Below, in pieces: positions 42,568-51,661 of a DNA stretch of 64,000 nt (positions are counted from its first letter, which is position 1; each line of letters starts with the position of its first letter). The notes beneath the pieces are model-generated. The model was not told the origin of the DNA and made no database searches. It saw nothing but the letters and a program-made list of their open reading frames with translations. The stretch lies in assembly GCA_934182465.1 (NCBI GenBank), contig CAKPRG010000007.1, positions 6,029 to 70,028 on the forward strand, in the 5' to 3' direction. This DNA is from an uncultured Clostridia bacterium (GTDB lineage: Bacteria > Bacillota > Clostridia > TANB77 > CAG-508). The translations under genes were made by a program, and so were the position numbers.

Positions 42568-45426
42568 ATGAACAAAAGAAAATCATTTCAAAATGGTATT
42601 ACATTAATAGCTTTAGTAATTTCAATTATAGTTATGCTAATTTTAGCAGGAGTGAGTTTGAATGCAACGATAGGAGATAATGGGATAATTACTCAAGCAC
42701 AAAATGCAACATATATGCAAAGTATTGCTACTTTGGAAGAATACTTGCAAGATAAGTATATTCAAAATTATGAAAAAATAGATGAAAATGAGACGAAAGT
42801 TGTTAATTTAGAGAATATTTATCCTGAATATTTTTATATACCAGCTAATAACGGTTATGGGAGGCTTAGATATGTAATAAATGAAGAAGGAAAGGCCCTA
42901 TATTTAATTCAAAAAAGCAAATTACCAGATGAAATAAAAAATCAATTAAAAGGTGGAGAAGCAGGAAAAGGAAAATATGAAGATTATGTTAAAATGAATG
43001 ATGTATATGGCGTGACTTCAGATCTAAAAGTGTATTATGCTAAAGGAAATGGTGAAATATTAGGAATAGGAAAAGAAATTTTAGATAATGATGATCCAAT
43101 AAGAGAAGTTGTCTCTGAAGAAAAAGATAATAATTTATACAATATATTGAAAGATTACGATTTTAATAAAGATGGAACAATTAATGCTCAAGAAGTAAAA
43201 GGAATTAAAGAATTAAAAATATCTAATAATAATATGATTGCATTAAAAGAGTTATATAAATTTTATGGAATAGAAAAAATAACCCTAGAGAATATTGAGT
43301 TAAATGACTTGGATGGAATTCAAAATGTATCAAAATTAAATTATGTATACTTTAAAAATTGTAAGATAAATAATTATAATAAGTTAGGTAATCTGAATAA
43401 TAGTCTAGAATATTTATATTTTTATAATGTGACGGATAATGAAATTGAAAAATTGTGTAGTAACGAATTTGGAATTGCTAATTTTGACTTTTCAAATTTA
43501 AAATATTTTGCTATATCAGGTGAAGAAAATCTTATATCAACAGAACCACTTGATGCAAATACTGAAAAGTCAGAAAATAGGATAACTACTATAACACCAT
43601 TAGAAAATTTGAGTAATATTACTAAAAATGCTATAGAATATTTATCTTTAGAAAACAATGAACTTACAGATTTAAATGCTTTAAAGGATTTTAAATCTGT
43701 AAAACTATTAAGAATAGAATGCAATAATTTAACAACTTTAAAAGGCATTGAAAATATGAAAGAATTGAGTAAAATTTCTGCTTCATATAATAATTTAGGA
43801 ATAAAAGATGGTGTAGAAGCAAGTGAAGAAGATGCATTATTTGCATTAAAAGATATTACAACATTAGAAAGAATTGATTTCAGCAATAATAAAATTAAAA
43901 GAATAGACTATATTGTTTCTAATCCTGTTGGACAAATTAAGCTTCTTAAATTGGCTAAAAATAATGAATTAATTTCTTCATCTGTCTCAAGAATAGCAAA
44001 TATTTATAATTCTGTTACAAATGGTAATGCAAAAAATATTGATAGTAAATACTTGAAATATTTAAGTACTGATAGCAATTTAAATTATACTGGAATTACT
44101 TTATCTAGTGTTGAAGATATTGAGTATTTAAAAAATATGAGTGAAGAAGATAAATTAAAAGTACTAAGTTTAAACTTGTCTACTACGACTACAGTAATAA
44201 ATAATAATTCGAACTTAAAAGATAATAATTTGTTAAGTAATGAAGAATTAAATGAAATAATAAGTTCATTTCCAAATATAAGTGTACTAAATTTGAGTGG
44301 TCAAAGAAATTTAGAAACAGTTGATTTTCTAAATTCTCTTAAAAAATTAAAATCTTTGTACATAGAAAATACTAATATTATAAGAGATGAAGAAATAAGA
44401 AAAATCAATGACTATCAATATACAAATAAAAATGGTATTTTCCTTAATATCAATAATAAGTATATAAATTTACAAGAATTACAAGGATTAATTAGTAGTA
44501 TGTCACAAGTTGTTTATAAAGATGTAGATTTAATTAAACAATTAGAAAATTGTACTGAAATAACATATTTACATTTAAATGGTTCAGTTCCATGTACTGA
44601 GTTAAATTTAAGTAAATGTACGAAATTAAAAAGGCTATATTGGGGATATTTTAATTGTAGTAATATAATTTTACCTGCTAATATTGAGGAATTAGAAGGT
44701 TGGTCATATTCTAAAATTACATTTACCAAAGGAACAAATTTAAAATTGTTAAGTATAGAAGAGCTTGCTAATAATTCTCAAAAAGTTGTTGATACATTAA
44801 ATTCTATAATAAATACTGGTACTTCAATTGAAAAACTAAAATTTACAGATTTCAGAAGTCAAAATCCATTATTAGAAGTTAATCTTTTAGAATATTTGTC
44901 AAAAATAGATATAAATGAATTGTATTTTAGTTATAATGAATACAAGGGAATTATATCAAATCCATACAATTTAGGAAAATATATAGAACAAGGATATTGG
45001 AAAAATAAATTATTAAATTTAAAAGTTGTTAGTTTTTTAGGGTGTGATTCGGCTGATTTTGGAATAACGTCATTAGAATTCTTAAAAGATAATATTGAAT
45101 TGAATTCATTATATATTACAAATAATAAAATAACAGATATTAACGCAATACAAAATTTAACTAAATTGAAAGATATTAATTTTAATAAAAATTCTATTAG
45201 TTCTTTGAGAGGAATTGAAAATTTATTAAATTTGGAAAAATTGAATGTAGCTAATAATTCATTATATGATACATATTCATATCAAGATGGAACAACTTTA
45301 GATAATATTGATATTATAAAGAACTTAAATAAAACAGGAAATTTGAAGGATTTATATATAAGTGGAAATGAAATTCAAAATTTTGGCGAATTAGATAAAT
45401 TAAGTTGGAGAGTGTATAGTAAATAA
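42568..45426 (+). CDS. Prepilin-leader leucine-rich-repeat surface protein 3
   Basis: 952 residues. MNKRKSFQNG|ITLIALVISIIVMLILAG places the presumed cleavage after only ten residues, the shortest of the three LRR paralogues. A helical region, a spacer domain and an EF-hand/dockerin-like loop DFNKDGTINAQE (about 197-208, with DxNxDGxI spacing and final Glu) precede the LRR array, which runs to the C-terminus. The loop suggests calcium-stabilised capping of the LRR domain. Unlike LRR genes 1 and 2, no YNPNP partner gene follows. AGGAGG RBS. Confidence 0.85.
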   Translation: MNKRKSFQNGITLIALVISIIVMLILAGVSLNATIGDNGIITQAQNATYMQSIATLEEYLQDKYIQNYEKIDENETKVVNLENIYPEYFYIPANNGYGRLRYVINEEGKALYLIQKSKLPDEIKNQLKGGEAGKGKYEDYVKMNDVYGVTSDLKVYYAKGNGEILGIGKEILDNDDPIREVVSEEKDNNLYNILKDYDFNKDGTINAQEVKGIKELKISNNNMIALKELYKFYGIEKITLENIELNDLDGIQNVSKLNYVYFKNCKINNYNKLGNLNNSLEYLYFYNVTDNEIEKLCSNEFGIANFDFSNLKYFAISGEENLISTEPLDANTEKSENRITTITPLENLSNITKNAIEYLSLENNELTDLNALKDFKSVKLLRIECNNLTTLKGIENMKELSKISASYNNLGIKDGVEASEEDALFALKDITTLERIDFSNNKIKRIDYIVSNPVGQIKLLKLAKNNELISSSVSRIANIYNSVTNGNAKNIDSKYLKYLSTDSNLNYTGITLSSVEDIEYLKNMSEEDKLKVLSLNLSTTTTVINNNSNLKDNNLLSNEELNEIISSFPNISVLNLSGQRNLETVDFLNSLKKLKSLYIENTNIIRDEEIRKINDYQYTNKNGIFLNINNKYINLQELQGLISSMSQVVYKDVDLIKQLENCTEITYLHLNGSVPCTELNLSKCTKLKRLYWGYFNCSNIILPANIEELEGWSYSKITFTKGTNLKLLSIEELANNSQKVVDTLNSIINTGTSIEKLKFTDFRSQNPLLEVNLLEYLSKIDINELYFSYNEYKGIISNPYNLGKYIEQGYWKNKLLNLKVVSFLGCDSADFGITSLEFLKDNIELNSLYITNNKITDINAIQNLTKLKDINFNKNSISSLRGIENLLNLEKLNVANNSLYDTYSYQDGTTLDNIDIIKNLNKTGNLKDLYISGNEIQNFGELDKLSWRVYSK

Positions 45427-45607
45427 AGATACAACAAGGTTTTAAATATTTTTTATTTTGCCTAAAATTAAAAAATTCTTTATATTTTAATAAAAAATGT
45501 GCAGACGTAAGAATGTTGAATATAGTTAAATTTACACTTGCAATTTTTTTGAATATATAGTAAAATTTAATACAATGTAGAAAAATGTAAAATGAGGGAG
45601 GAAGAAA

Positions 45608-45700
45608 ATGATGTATTTTGTAGGAAACAATAAAACAAAAAATCTTGCAAGTGCAACTATTTCTAATTCTTTCATTTTTTTATTTGATTTTAAACACTAA
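45608..45700 (+). CDS. Possible 30-residue leader peptide before carA
   Basis: A short ORF (MMYFVGNNKTKNLASATISN, then Phe-rich FIFLFDFKH) with a strong SD, GGGAGG, 8 bases upstream. Its last codons and stop overlap the first arm of the terminator at 45692-45723, so translation could influence termination. It has no resemblance to the YNPNP proteins. A promoter-like TTTACA-17-TATATA lies just before it (about 45530-45559). It may be a regulatory leader peptide, a small protein or chance. Confidence 0.35.
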   Translation: MMYFVGNNKTKNLASATISNSFIFLFDFKH

Positions 45701-45723
45701 ATTTTTTATTTAGTGTTTTTTTT
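45692..45723 (+). terminator. Strong terminator upstream of carA
   Basis: AAACACTAAAT pairs with ATTTAGTGTTT around a T-rich loop and is followed by TTTTT. Confidence 0.85.
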
Positions 45724-45748
45724 ATATCAAACTACATTAAAAATAAAT

Positions 45749-45777
45749 TTTACTAAATATTGTACGAATAGTACAAT
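45749..45777 (+). promoter_or_regulatory. carAB promoter with overlapping palindromic operator
   Basis: Promoter TTTACT (45749-45754), 17-bp spacer, TACAAT (45772-45777). A perfect palindrome ATTGTAC-GAATA-GTACAAT (45759-45777) covers the spacer and -10. The same GTAC-N5-GTAC core, with GATA/AATA spacer likeness, lies at 50720-50732 at the ytr-like promoter. That suggests a GntR/YtrA-type or related repressor site. Confidence 0.5.
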
Positions 45778-45809
45778 CAAAAGATACAATATATTTGAAA
45801 GGAGCTAAA

Positions 45810-46871
45810 ATGAAAGGCTATTTGGTATTAGAAAATGGACAAATCTTTGAAGGAGAAAGAATAGGTAGCAATTACGATACAGCTTGCGAAGTAGTATTTA
45901 ATACTGGAATGGTTGGATATGTAGAAACATTTACAGATCCTTCTTATGCAGGGCAAGGAATTGTTATGACATATCCACTTATAGGAAATTATGGAGTATG
46001 CTTAGAAGATTGTGAATCAAAAAAAATATGGGCAAAAGCAGTATTTATCCATGATATGGGAGAATACGAAAGTAATTTTAGAACACAAGAAAATTTAGAT
46101 AAATTTTTAAAAGACAATGGAGTTCCAGGATTAAAAGGAATTAATACAAGAAAATTAACAAAAATCTTAAGAGATAGTGGAACTATGAGAGGATATGTAA
46201 CTTCAGATATTGAAAATCTTGAAGAAATACAAGAAATTATAAAAAAATATGAAGTTGGTAATGTTGTAGACGAAGTAACAACAAGTAAAGTTGTTACTTA
46301 TGGCAGAACAAAACCAAAACAAGTAGCTTTATTAGATTTTGGAGCAAAAGATAATATAATAAATTCTTTATTAAAAAGAGGAGTAGGAGTAACTGTTTAT
46401 CCTGCAAAAACAAAAGTTGAAATGATTTTGGCAACTAGACCAGATGGAATTATGCTTTCAAATGGACCTGGTGATCCAGAAGATTGTGTAGAAGAAATTG
46501 AAACAATAAAAAAATTATATAAAACTAATATACCAATATTTGGAATTTGTTTAGGACATCAATTAATGGGAATAGCAACAGGTGCAAAAACAGCAAAATT
46601 AAAATATGGACATAGAGGACCAAATCATCCTGTAAAAGATTTAAAAAATGATAGAGTATATATTACTTCACAAAATCATGGATATTATATTTTAGCAGAT
46701 AGCTTAAATCCAGAAATTGCTGAAGTATCTCATATTAATTTGAATGACAATACAGTTGAAGGAATTAAATATAAAGACAAAAATATATTTACAGTACAAT
46801 TTCACCCAGAAGCATGTCCAGGCCCAGAAGATACAGCATATTTATTCGATGAATTTATAGCAATGCTTTAA
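45810..46871 (+). CDS. carA: Carbamoyl-phosphate synthase small subunit
   Basis: Glutamine amidotransferase subunit that passes ammonia to CarB for arginine and pyrimidine synthesis. Start at ATG 45810 (AAAGGAG at 45799) gives 353 residues. The N-terminal CPSase domain (VFNTGMVGYVETFTDPSYAG) is followed by a class I GATase domain with nucleophile GICLGHQLMG and QFHPEACPGP (His-Glu). carB follows 61 bp downstream. No PyrR-binding loop is visible in the leader. Confidence 0.96.
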   Translation: MKGYLVLENGQIFEGERIGSNYDTACEVVFNTGMVGYVETFTDPSYAGQGIVMTYPLIGNYGVCLEDCESKKIWAKAVFIHDMGEYESNFRTQENLDKFLKDNGVPGLKGINTRKLTKILRDSGTMRGYVTSDIENLEEIQEIIKKYEVGNVVDEVTTSKVVTYGRTKPKQVALLDFGAKDNIINSLLKRGVGVTVYPAKTKVEMILATRPDGIMLSNGPGDPEDCVEEIETIKKLYKTNIPIFGICLGHQLMGIATGAKTAKLKYGHRGPNHPVKDLKNDRVYITSQNHGYYILADSLNPEIAEVSHINLNDNTVEGIKYKDKNIFTVQFHPEACPGPEDTAYLFDEFIAML

Positions 46872-46932
46872 TAAAACAGGTTTATAGGAAACCTTTTAAA
46901 AACCTAAATATATAATAATAAGGAATTGAAAA

Positions 46933-49900
46933 ATGCCAAAAAATACAGATATAAAAAAAGTTTTAGTAATTGGTTCAGGACCAATAATAATAGGACAAGC
47001 TGCAGAATTTGATTATGCAGGAACACAAGCATGTAGAGAATTAAAAAAAGAAGGAATTGAAGTTGTATTAGTAAATTCAAATCCAGCTACAATAATGACT
47101 GATAAAAATATGGCAGACAAAATTTATATAGAGCCATTAACAGTAGAAACAGTAAAGAAAATAATAATAAAAGAAAGACCAGATAGTATACTTCCAAACT
47201 TAGGAGGACAAACAGGATTAAACTTAGCAATGGAACTTGCTGAAGCAGGCTTTTTAGATGAATATAATGTTAGACTTTTAGGAACAAAGGCAGAAGGAAT
47301 AAAAAAAGCAGAAGATAGACAAGCTTTTAAAGATATGATGGAAGAAATCGGAGAACCTTGCATATCTAGTAAAGTTGTTTATAATGTAGAAGATGCAGTT
47401 GATTTTGCTAAAAAAATAGGCTTGCCAGTAATAGTAAGACCTGCATATACTTTAGGTGGTACAGGTGGTGGTATTGCTTATACAATAGAAGAACTAGAAG
47501 AAATATGTGGAAGTGGACTTAGACTTTCTAGAGTACATGAAGTTTTAATAGAAAAATGTATTTCTGGTTGGAAAGAAATTGAATATGAAGTAATGAGAGA
47601 TGGAAAAGGAAATTGTATTACAATATGCAATATGGAAAATATAGATCCAGTAGGAGTTCATACAGGTGATAGTATTGTAGTAGCACCATCACAAACTTTG
47701 GGAAATAAAGAATATCAAATGCTTAGAACATCAGCAATTAAAATAATATCTAGTTTAAAAATAGAAGGAGGGTGCAATGTTCAATTTGCATTAAATCCAA
47801 AAAGTTTTGAATATGCTGTAATAGAAGTAAACCCAAGAGTAAGTCGTTCTTCAGCATTAGCATCAAAAGCTACGGGATATCCAATAGCAAAAGTTGCTAC
47901 AAAAATTGCAATAGGATATTCTTTAGATGAAATAATAAATTCTGTTACTGGAAAAACTTATGCTTGTTTTGAACCAGTATTAGATTATGTTGTTGTAAAA
48001 ATTCCAAAATGGCCATTTAAAAAATTCTTAACAGCAAGTAGAGATTTAGGAACACAAATGAAAGCTACTGGAGAAGTAATGGCAATAGCTCCAAACCTAG
48101 AGGCTGGGTTAATGAAAGCAATTCGTTCTTTAGAAGAAAATATAGATTCATTAATATTGCCAAAACTACAAGAATTTACAAGAGAAGAAATTGATGAAAA
48201 ATTAAAGAAAGTTGATAATGAAAGAATTTTTGTAATAGCAGAAGCACTTAGAAGAGATATATCAATTGATGAAATTCATGACATAACAACAGTAGATAAA
48301 TTCTTTATAGGAATTGTAAGTAAAATAGTAAACGTTGAAAAAGAACTACAAACAGAAGATTTAACAGCAGATTTAATTCGTAGAGCAAAAAAATATGGAT
48401 TTACAGATAAAGTAATAGCAGAACTTTCAAAACAAAATATTAGAGAAATAAAAGCTATTAGATTAGGAAATAGAATAACAGCTAATTTTAAAATGGTAGA
48501 CACATGTAGTGCAGAATTTGAAGCACAAACACCATATTATTATTCAAGTTATGATGATGAAAATGAAACAAAAGCTAGTGATAAAAAGAAAGTGTTAGTC
48601 TTAGGTTCAGGGCCAATTAGAATAGGACAAGGAATTGAATTTGACTATTGTAGTGTTCATGGTGTTTGGTCACTAAAAAAAGAAGGCTATGAAACAATAA
48701 TTGTAAATAATAATCCAGAAACAGTTAGTACAGATTTTGATATAGCTGACAAATTATATTTTGAACCATTAACACCAGAAGATGTAGAAAATATTGTTGA
48801 TGTAGAAAAGCCTTATGGTGCAATTGTTCAATTTGGTGGACAAACAGCAATAAAATTAACAAAAGCTTTAACTGAAATGGGAGTTAAGATTTTAGGAACA
48901 CAAGAAGTTGACATGGATAGAGCAGAAGATAGAAAAGAATTTGATGAAGCTTTAAATAATTGTGGCATTTTAAGACCAAAGGGAAGTACAATATTTACTG
49001 TAGAAGAGGCAAAAAATGTTGCAAATAAATTAGGATATCCAGTACTAGTAAGACCTTCGTATGTACTTGGTGGACAAGGGATGGCAATTGCTTATGACGA
49101 CAAAGAAATAGAAGAATATATTAACGAAATAAATGAAATTGCTCAAGAACACCCAATATTAATCGATAAATATATTTTAGGAAAAGAAGTTGAAGTTGAT
49201 GCAATTTGTGATGGTGAAGATATACTAATTCCAGGTATAATGGAACATTTAGAAAGAGCTGGAGTTCATTCTGGAGATAGTATTTCTGTTTATCCAACTC
49301 AAACATTAGATAAAAAATATGAAAAAGAAATAATAATGTATACAGAAAAAATTGCAAAAGAATTAAATGTAATAGGAATTTTAAATATTCAATTTATAGT
49401 AAGTAATGATAAAGTATATATTATTGAAGTAAATCCTCGTTCAAGCAGAACAGTACCATATATTAGTAAAGTTACAAATTTACCAATGATTGATGTTGCA
49501 ACAGAAGTAATACTTGGTAAAAAATTAAAAGATATGCCTTATGGAACTGGATTGTACAAAAAGAGTGATTATGTATGTGTAAAAATGCCAGTATTCTCTT
49601 TTGAAAAAATAAAAAATGCAGATACAAGTTTAGGACCAGAAATGAAATCAACTGGCGAAGTTTTAGGTGTAGACAAAAACTTTGAAAATGCTGTATTAAA
49701 AGCTTTTATAGCAAGTGGAGCTAATGTATCTAAAACAGGAAGTATATTAATAACAGTTAGAGATAAAGACAAAGAAGAAGTACTTCCAATAGCAAAGAAA
49801 TTTAAAGAAAAAGGATTTATTATTTATTCAACAATAGGAACAGCTAAATACCTAAAAGAACACGGAATTGATGCAATTGTTGTAGAAAAAATATGGGAAG

Positions 49901-50130
49901 GAAAAGATAGCATAATTGATTTAATTCAATCAGGAAAAATTAATTTTGTTGTAAACACACCTACAAAAGGAAAACAAGCCAATAGAGATGGCTTTAAAAT
50001 AAGAAGATTAGCAGTTGAATGTAAAATTCCTTGTTTCACATCTTTAGATACAGTAAATGCATTATACAAAGCTATTAATGATGATGTTGAAGAAAAAGAC
50101 TTAGAAGTTGTAGATATAACAAAAATTTAG
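46933..50130 (+). CDS. carB: Carbamoyl-phosphate synthase large subunit
   Basis: 1065 residues, full length. Two homologous halves, each with a biotin-carboxylase-like pre-domain (VLVIGSGPIIIGQAAEFDYA at the start, VLVLGSGPIRIGQGIEFDYC near 555) and an ATP-grasp domain (first half VRPAYTLGGTGGG, second half VRPSYVLGGQGMA). The C-terminal MGS-like allosteric domain (about 930-1065) ends in the ligand-binding NFVVNTPTKGK region. It forms the heterodimer with CarA. GGAAT is a modest RBS. Confidence 0.97.
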   Translation: MPKNTDIKKVLVIGSGPIIIGQAAEFDYAGTQACRELKKEGIEVVLVNSNPATIMTDKNMADKIYIEPLTVETVKKIIIKERPDSILPNLGGQTGLNLAMELAEAGFLDEYNVRLLGTKAEGIKKAEDRQAFKDMMEEIGEPCISSKVVYNVEDAVDFAKKIGLPVIVRPAYTLGGTGGGIAYTIEELEEICGSGLRLSRVHEVLIEKCISGWKEIEYEVMRDGKGNCITICNMENIDPVGVHTGDSIVVAPSQTLGNKEYQMLRTSAIKIISSLKIEGGCNVQFALNPKSFEYAVIEVNPRVSRSSALASKATGYPIAKVATKIAIGYSLDEIINSVTGKTYACFEPVLDYVVVKIPKWPFKKFLTASRDLGTQMKATGEVMAIAPNLEAGLMKAIRSLEENIDSLILPKLQEFTREEIDEKLKKVDNERIFVIAEALRRDISIDEIHDITTVDKFFIGIVSKIVNVEKELQTEDLTADLIRRAKKYGFTDKVIAELSKQNIREIKAIRLGNRITANFKMVDTCSAEFEAQTPYYYSSYDDENETKASDKKKVLVLGSGPIRIGQGIEFDYCSVHGVWSLKKEGYETIIVNNNPETVSTDFDIADKLYFEPLTPEDVENIVDVEKPYGAIVQFGGQTAIKLTKALTEMGVKILGTQEVDMDRAEDRKEFDEALNNCGILRPKGSTIFTVEEAKNVANKLGYPVLVRPSYVLGGQGMAIAYDDKEIEEYINEINEIAQEHPILIDKYILGKEVEVDAICDGEDILIPGIMEHLERAGVHSGDSISVYPTQTLDKKYEKEIIMYTEKIAKELNVIGILNIQFIVSNDKVYIIEVNPRSSRTVPYISKVTNLPMIDVATEVILGKKLKDMPYGTGLYKKSDYVCVKMPVFSFEKIKNADTSLGPEMKSTGEVLGVDKNFENAVLKAFIASGANVSKTGSILITVRDKDKEEVLPIAKKFKEKGFIIYSTIGTAKYLKEHGIDAIVVEKIWEGKDSIIDLIQSGKINFVVNTPTKGKQANRDGFKIRRLAVECKIPCFTSLDTVNALYKAINDDVEEKDLEVVDITKI

Positions 50131-50181
50131 AATAAGCTTTTATGCAATAGAAAGTGTAAAATATTTTTATATAAAATAAAA

Positions 50182-50220
50182 GCAAAACAGAGCACCTTTT
50201 TATTGGTGCTCTTGTTTTGG
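50182..50220. terminator. Bidirectional terminator between carB and the small minus gene
   Basis: CAAAACAGAGCACC and GGTGCTCTTGTTTTG form a long stem with T-rich flanks on both strands. Confidence 0.85.
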
Positions 50221-50233
50221 TTGAAGACTGCAG

Positions 50234-50533
50234 TCAGTCCTCTGTTTTCCACAGATTTTTTCGAAGTACTTCATGTACTGTCGCAGGAGATATCTCTGCT
50301 AAATTTTCAGCCAAGCTATGAACAGCTGAATCATACACCGTTCGTGCATGATTTCGATCCCCTTTAGCAATTAATTTGGTTATTTCTTCAAAGTTGATAT
50401 CACCTGGTTTGTCGATATCTTCAATGAAAAAAGAGATAAGGTCCCAATATTCTTCGTAGAATTGTGGATCTGATTTTTTTACACTTTCAATAAGATCTAA
50501 AAATTTTTGCTTTTGCCGTGTTGATTCATCCAT
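50234..50533 (-). CDS. Small unknown protein of atypical composition
   Basis: 99 residues, soluble, acidic and helical (KFLDLIESVKKSDPQFYEEY, then NHARTVYDSAVHSLAENLAE). No family recognised. GC content by eye is near 40%, well above its neighbours. It uses codons rare here (CTG/GCC/CCC-type), which suggests recent acquisition. Minus-strand GGAGG (TTGGGAGGACACATCA) lies before the ATG. It stands alone between carB and the ytr-like operon. Confidence 0.7.
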   Translation of the reverse strand: MDESTRQKQKFLDLIESVKKSDPQFYEEYWDLISFFIEDIDKPGDINFEEITKLIAKGDRNHARTVYDSAVHSLAENLAEISPATVHEVLRKNLWKTED

Positions 50534-50683
50534 TGATGTGTCCTCCCAAATTTTTATGAGAAAATAATAAAAAAATTACTATCTATATTATATAATACTT
50601 TACATGAAATTGCAAACGCAGGGGTTACAAATGTTTTAAAGTATAGTTTTAAATAGTTTTGAATTGTATTTTCAACTTTTGTA

Positions 50684-50734
50684 TTGACAAAAATAAATAA
50701 TTAATATATTATTGTGATAGTACAGATAGTACAA
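50684..50734 (+). promoter_or_regulatory. Promoter and operator of the ytr-like operon
   Basis: TTGACA (50684-50689), 17-bp spacer, TATTAT (50707-50712). GTAC-AGATA-GTAC (50720-50732) sits at the expected transcription start. This is a natural operator for the GntR-type regulator encoded at the end of the operon, giving autorepression (inference). Confidence 0.65.
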
Positions 50735-50764
50735 TAAACAAAAATGTTTAAGGGGGATTTTTAT

Positions 50765-51661
50765 ATGATAGAAATTAGAAACCTAAGTAAATCATATGGA
50801 AAGAAAAAAGTACTAGACAAATTAAACTGTAATATAAAAACAGGAAGTATATATGGTTTAATTGGAGCAAATGGTGCTGGAAAATCTACATTATTAAGAA
50901 TAATAAATGATGTATTTAAAAGAGATGAAGGTACTGTTTTGGTAAATGAAGAAGAGGTTGAAAATAACCAAGAACTAAAACAAAAACTAGTATTTGTACC
51001 AGATGATTTATTTTTTTATCCATCATATACATTAAAAGATATGGGAAAATTTTATTCTGCAATGTATAAAAAATTTGATATGAAATATTTAGAAGAACTT
51101 GCAGGAATATTAAAATTAAATATGAATGAAAAAATTCAAAATTTTTCAAAAGGAATGAAAAGACAATGTGCTTTAATTTGTGCTTTGTCAACAAATGCAG
51201 AGTATATGTTTTTTGATGAAACATTTGATGGATTAGACCCTGTTGTTAGAAATTTAATGAAAAAGATTATAGCTAAACAAATGGAAAAAAATAATACTAC
51301 TATAATTATGACAAGTCATAACCTAAGAGAACTTGAAGACATTTGTGATAATTTAGGACTTTTATATAAAGGTGGAATTTTATTTGAAAGTGATGTTGAT
51401 TCTTTAAAAACAAATATTTTTAAGGTTCAAATTTCATTAAAAGAAGATTTTTCAGAAAAAGATTTTGAAAAATTAAATATATTGAGTTTTAAAAAAGTAG
51501 GAAGTGTTGCAACAATCATTGTAAAAGGTGAAAAGGAAGAAAGTGAAGAATACTTAAAATCAAAAAATCCAATAATTTTAGACTTTTTAACACTTACTTT
51601 AGAAGAAATTTTTATTTATGAAATGGAGGTATTAGGTTATGAATTCAACCAAGTTGTTTAA
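50765..51661 (+). CDS. ABC transporter ATP-binding protein (YtrB-like)
   Basis: 298 residues from ATG 50765 (GGGGGA eight bases upstream; the ATG at 50744 overlaps it). Walker A GANGAGKST (about 35), signature FSKGMKRQ (about 130), Walker B MFFDETFDGLDP (Asp followed by Glu, about 150) and TSHNLRE. Domain order and the neighbouring GntR gene match the YtrABCDEF-type systems linked to cell-envelope stress in Bacillus. The gene overlaps the permease start by 23 bp. Confidence 0.9.
   Translation: MIEIRNLSKSYGKKKVLDKLNCNIKTGSIYGLIGANGAGKSTLLRIINDVFKRDEGTVLVNEEEVENNQELKQKLVFVPDDLFFYPSYTLKDMGKFYSAMYKKFDMKYLEELAGILKLNMNEKIQNFSKGMKRQCALICALSTNAEYMFFDETFDGLDPVVRNLMKKIIAKQMEKNNTTIIMTSHNLRELEDICDNLGLLYKGGILFESDVDSLKTNIFKVQISLKEDFSEKDFEKLNILSFKKVGSVATIIVKGEKEESEEYLKSKNPIILDFLTLTLEEIFIYEMEVLGYEFNQVV

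Noticed and set aside
42480..42680. A 66-codon plus-strand frame overlapping the leader and start of LRR gene 3
   Set aside because: It runs through the conserved non-coding leader and the SD region in a different frame; the leader, not a peptide, is conserved among the three loci.
45427..45809. PyrR-binding attenuator for carAB
   Set aside because: The conserved PyrR loop sequence is absent; only a plain terminator and a short ORF are seen.
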